64,000 nucleotides of DNA from Phytoseiulus persimilis (taxonomy: Eukaryota > Arthropoda > Arachnida > Mesostigmata > Phytoseiidae), in NCBI GenBank assembly GCA_037576195.1, contig CM075102.1, positions 31,616,745 to 31,680,744 on the forward strand, written 5' to 3'. The notes beneath the pieces were generated by a model that was not told the origin of the DNA, made no database searches, and was given only the letters and a program-made list of their open reading frames with translations. The number at the start of each line of letters is the position of its first letter. The first letter of the stretch is position 1. Shown piece by piece: positions 60,715 through 64,000 of this stretch. Both the position numbers and the translations under genes were made by a program.

Positions 60715-63700
60715 GTTCGCACCATAAACGAGGGAGGAATTTCCAAGTGTTCTTCTCCTTCTCGTCGCGGATGGAGAACTGCGCACCAAGCCGTCATCAA
60801 CGACAAACACAGCTCGGGTGAGATAGCAACGGATTCTTAATTGCAGACAGCGAGTGTGTCTCGTACCGCTGTAACTGTTGCTGCGGTGGTGGTGGTCGCC
60901 GTCGTGGCTGTCTGTCTCGCGTGTTACTGCTGCTGATGAATGAAAACTGGCTGCTTTAGCAAACTGACTTTCGCAGACTGTCTGCTCGCTTGTTCTCTAG
61001 CTCGGCTGTCGCTCGCCACCAGCCAGGTGTCTGCCAGAAGAACGCGGTTCTCCAACAGTGGAACCATTGTCGTCATCAGGTTTGGCCGATGACGTGTTCC
61101 AGCCTCAATGGAGCGCCAGAACTAACACAGTCAGAACCGCGGACATATGGATACAGCCTCGAACTGATAGAGTCCGAGATACTGTGCATGCTTGCGGGCA
61201 TCATCGCTAGGTCGGTCGTGTTCAGATCGTTGGAGAGGGCGCTTCCAGCTCGGTGCAGGTCGTTAAACCATCGATTCGATTGCCAATGGACCATCTAGCA
61301 TTGTTGAGGCGCTGCACGATTCTCCCCATGGCGGACGTCTCAACATTCCGACCAAGGATTTTGTGAATGAGACGGCGGGAAGATCTCCTTGCATCCGGAG
61401 TCGGGTACAGTGGAGCCCACTGCAGCGATTCCGCCGTCGCCGCATTGACCACAACGGAAAATGTCAGAGCGCGTCTTTGTTGCTGAGAGTTTTCCAAAGC
61501 GATCCCGTCCGCGGGCTTCTGCTTTGACAGCAACCGCAGCAGCGGGAGAGACAGTAGGAGAAGTCCGCTGGATATTTCATTCGATCGGATGATTCGCTTA
61601 TTCAGTCATAGTCGTCGTCGCCGCCGCCGCGACCATCATTTCGGATGCTTCACGTGAACGCACCACGTGGTACGCTTCGCTGACTCACATTCTGGCCGCT
61701 GCTCGGCTCGGCGCCACGAACGAATCTCCGACCTTGGTCTTCTGTGTGCTGGAACGCTGCGCTCTTGCGCCGCGATCTTTTCGCTGAGCTCTTTCGCTGC
61801 GAGCGATCTTCAGCCGTCACGATGAAGCACGAAGTCAGAAAATGTCCGAGGAACCGCAACGCCACGTAGGTCAGCGGGAGCGGATCATGAGCAATTAGAG
61901 ACATTTTCATACGGTTTCCGGCGCGTTCGAAGTCCCGGCGGAGTTTTGACTTCAACGAATCCGGGCCACGAACCCCTACACGGAACAGGGCATCCCGGCT
62001 TCCTCTTGCAGCGCTCATTCCCACAGAGGGGAATCTTCCCGTCATCAGCCGAACCCGGGAGGCGAGTCGCAAGCGAAGGATAATCAGTCAGAAAAGACGC
62101 CGAAGCCAGAAACGCGCCGGTTCGGTCGAAAGGTCCGATATCGTCTCCGAGATAGAGTTGCTTTCCGTTCAAGTCTCGAAGCGAAGTTGGTACGCGTGAA
62201 TTCACCCCGAAATCAGATTTCAGGATTCGTCTCAATATCTGGAGAGTCGGTCTCCCGCGGGAAACGCTTAATCAGAAACTCCGGAAAGAAGAAGAAAAAT
62301 CGCTTCCGTCAGTGCGAGACGTTTCTGATGAATTCCATCGCGATTGTCGGATTGCCCTATACGACGCGAAAAAAATTCCACGCCAAGGACACGTTATCGA
62401 ACAGAATTGGATCCTTACGTACAAGGAGAACGGGGAGGACTAAAAACAGCGATGACCAAAGAGGCGGCAGACTCCACTCAGGAAGAATATCTGCATCTCT
62501 GATACGGCTTATATATCGTGGAGCGGGCCGGCTCCGCAGGCGCTGGTCTCAATCCGGCCGAGGCGTTTCGTAATGGTACTTTGAGAGAATTTTCAAAATA
62601 TCATTGCTCGCGCCCCTCTCGATCCAACATTGACAAGCCTTACTCAGCAAACCAAGCGCATCGCGACAACGGCTCGTACGATCGTTCTTGACTCGTCAAA
62701 GAGTCATAGGGGGTTCGGGCGACTGGGAAACTCATCAAAGCCCAGAATACGGAAGCTCCTGAACCGATTCCCCGCTCTTCGTCTCTGATGGGCTACGCAA
62801 AGATGGAAGTTCGCGAACATTTATTTGCGGCTCGACGTATCCGCGAGATGCTTTCGTTTCTTCGGCACAATGGACACGATGAAATCACATGCGAAACCGA
62901 GATGTTCTATTTGAGCCGAGAACATCGAGACTCTTTCGTCCACCGCGGCGAGTAACGCCCGGTGGCTTCTGGGATCCATTGATCAGACCCGAGGCATTTC
63001 GTAAATTCCGATGAGCAGGAGACTGCGAAGGATTAAGCGCATGCGCTTGTGAATTCGGGAATCTCTGCGCTACTCCGAACGGTCAGATTAACCGTTACGT
63101 CATGCTTGAACGCGGTGTTTCAGTAGCGCTCTGCAGTTTGTGTGCAAGCATCGCACGAGCTATCCGTCCCGTGTGATCTCGGTTCGCGGCCTCACTTCGC
63201 CGCGAGCTCCAGATCGCGACCGAAGACTTCATGTGCCGATGGCGTCGTCTCCGTCGCCGAATTCGGAGCTGGTTTTCGGGGAGCGTCTGCTTTGTGCAGG
63301 AGTCCGAAGTGCGTTGCACGAGATGTTTCAGCGACGTATTTCGTTGTTGCGACGTTCTCCTCGCAGCGGCGCGCGGCGCATCGGGTTTCTACAACAACCG
63401 GTCCGATGCCGGAATATCCAGTACCATCGTTCAGTGACGGACCGAACGGAAACTCGCTTTGAAATCCACTCCCCCACCGCAGATATCGATACCTCTGCTC
63501 CGAGCTCGCGGACTCTTTTGCCGACGCCACTTTCCCTCTCATCTTTCCCACTTGTTTTCGAGCGCTCATCGTTCTCCACGCGTAGAGTTCCGCTGTTGCC
63601 TCTGACGTCGCTCGGCTTCCGAAAAGACGACTAAACAGAGAGAGTGGGGAAGTTTTCCGGCAGTCGGAAGAGCCACGCGTTCTCCGTTGATCCCGAGCTC

Positions 63701-63902
63701 TCGTTTTGTTCGTTTGCGACTCGTGCGCGGCGTTCCGACTGCAGCGACATTCGTTTCGCTTCTTTGCCTGGTCCACTGTGCGTCTGCCCTTGACGTGTTG
63801 CATAAGTCATTGTTTACAAACACGCTTCCAGACACGTGGTCCACGGAGACAGCCGACTGACTCGCTGCTCATCACTCTCTCGCACCGTGTTCGGTGTCCG
63901 AG
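60715..63902. other. GC-rich stretch without a recognised gene
   Basis: Long overlapping frames on both strands (for example 203 codons minus at 63192-63803 and 164 codons plus at 63140-63634) mutually contradict each other and look like a by-product of CpG-rich composition. Such composition fits a promoter-proximal region or large first intron. Confidence 0.35.
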
Positions 63903-64000
63903 ATGATGACAACGCCCGAGTCTAGTTCTTCAACTGGGCCGCGTTGCTTCCTTCGTCGCAAAAAAAACAGGAATTACCGCAGCGAGCTGGACCCGAGCAG
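63903..64000 (+). CDS. possible N-terminus of a gene running off the window
   Basis: ATGATG at 63903 opens MMTTPESSSSTGPRCFLRRK, still open at the window end. A Ser-rich start followed by basic residues is plausible for a regulatory protein, but there is too little to identify. Confidence 0.2.
   Translation, partial: MMTTPESSSSTGPRCFLRRKKNRNYRSELDPS

Noticed and set aside
63140..63803. Overlapping 164- and 203-codon frames on opposite strands
   Set aside because: They contradict each other, have arginine/serine-rich shadow-like composition and no recognisable motif. GC-rich sequence explains the lack of stops.
1..64000. CRISPR arrays, operons, ribosome binding sites or phage genes
   Set aside because: The window is clearly eukaryotic, with spliced genes throughout; the only regular direct repeat is the intronic minisatellite, which has no spacers.

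Overview
This is eukaryotic nuclear DNA. Genes are split by short GT-AG introns (many of 50-250 bp), poly(A) signals follow several of them, and there is no operon structure. Base composition is near 50% GC. The recognisable genes are animal genes: UTP11, ATP synthase subunit g, MO25/CAB39, HOIL-1L/RBCK1, a kainate-type glutamate receptor and FoxO. The compact introns and the gene set fit an arthropod. HOIL-1L is, as far as I know, absent from Drosophila, so a chelicerate such as a mesostigmatid or phytoseiid mite is my best guess, inferred and not proven.

Layout. 0.7-3.2 kb: UTP11 (+) and ATP synthase subunit g (-) converge tail to tail. 4.1-4.8 kb: a small predicted secreted orphan (+). 5.7-9.8 kb: MO25/CAB39 (+), with YY1 and CCAAT promoter motifs in front. 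11.5-17.1 kb: HOIL-1L (-), a LUBAC-type RBR ubiquitin ligase; its 1.7 kb last intron holds a separate secreted-protein gene on the opposite strand (12.2-13.2 kb). 17.0-22.1 kb: more minus-strand coding exons with a CAP-Gly domain and basic/proline motifs. Their last exon shares frame and splice phase with the first HOIL-1L exon, so the two may be one chimeric gene. 22-27.4 kb: unresolved. 27.7-34.9 kb: a 15-exon ionotropic glutamate receptor (+), with a 45-bp minisatellite of 20 units in its penultimate intron.

36-39 kb is a repeat island: a pogo-type MITE carrying a second nested MITE, a TA-flanked mariner-derived element with long inverted repeats, a DDE-transposase relic and the 3' end of a LINE. 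Two Tc1-like relics lie near 46 and 47.5 kb, on either side of a small secreted thioredoxin-fold gene (-). 51.9-53.5 kb: the 3' exons of FoxO (-). The exon with the first half of the forkhead domain was not found; it is probably beyond the window or hidden in 53.5-64 kb, which otherwise looks like intron or upstream sequence.

Splice sites were placed by eye using reading frame, phase and remembered family sequences. No search was run.
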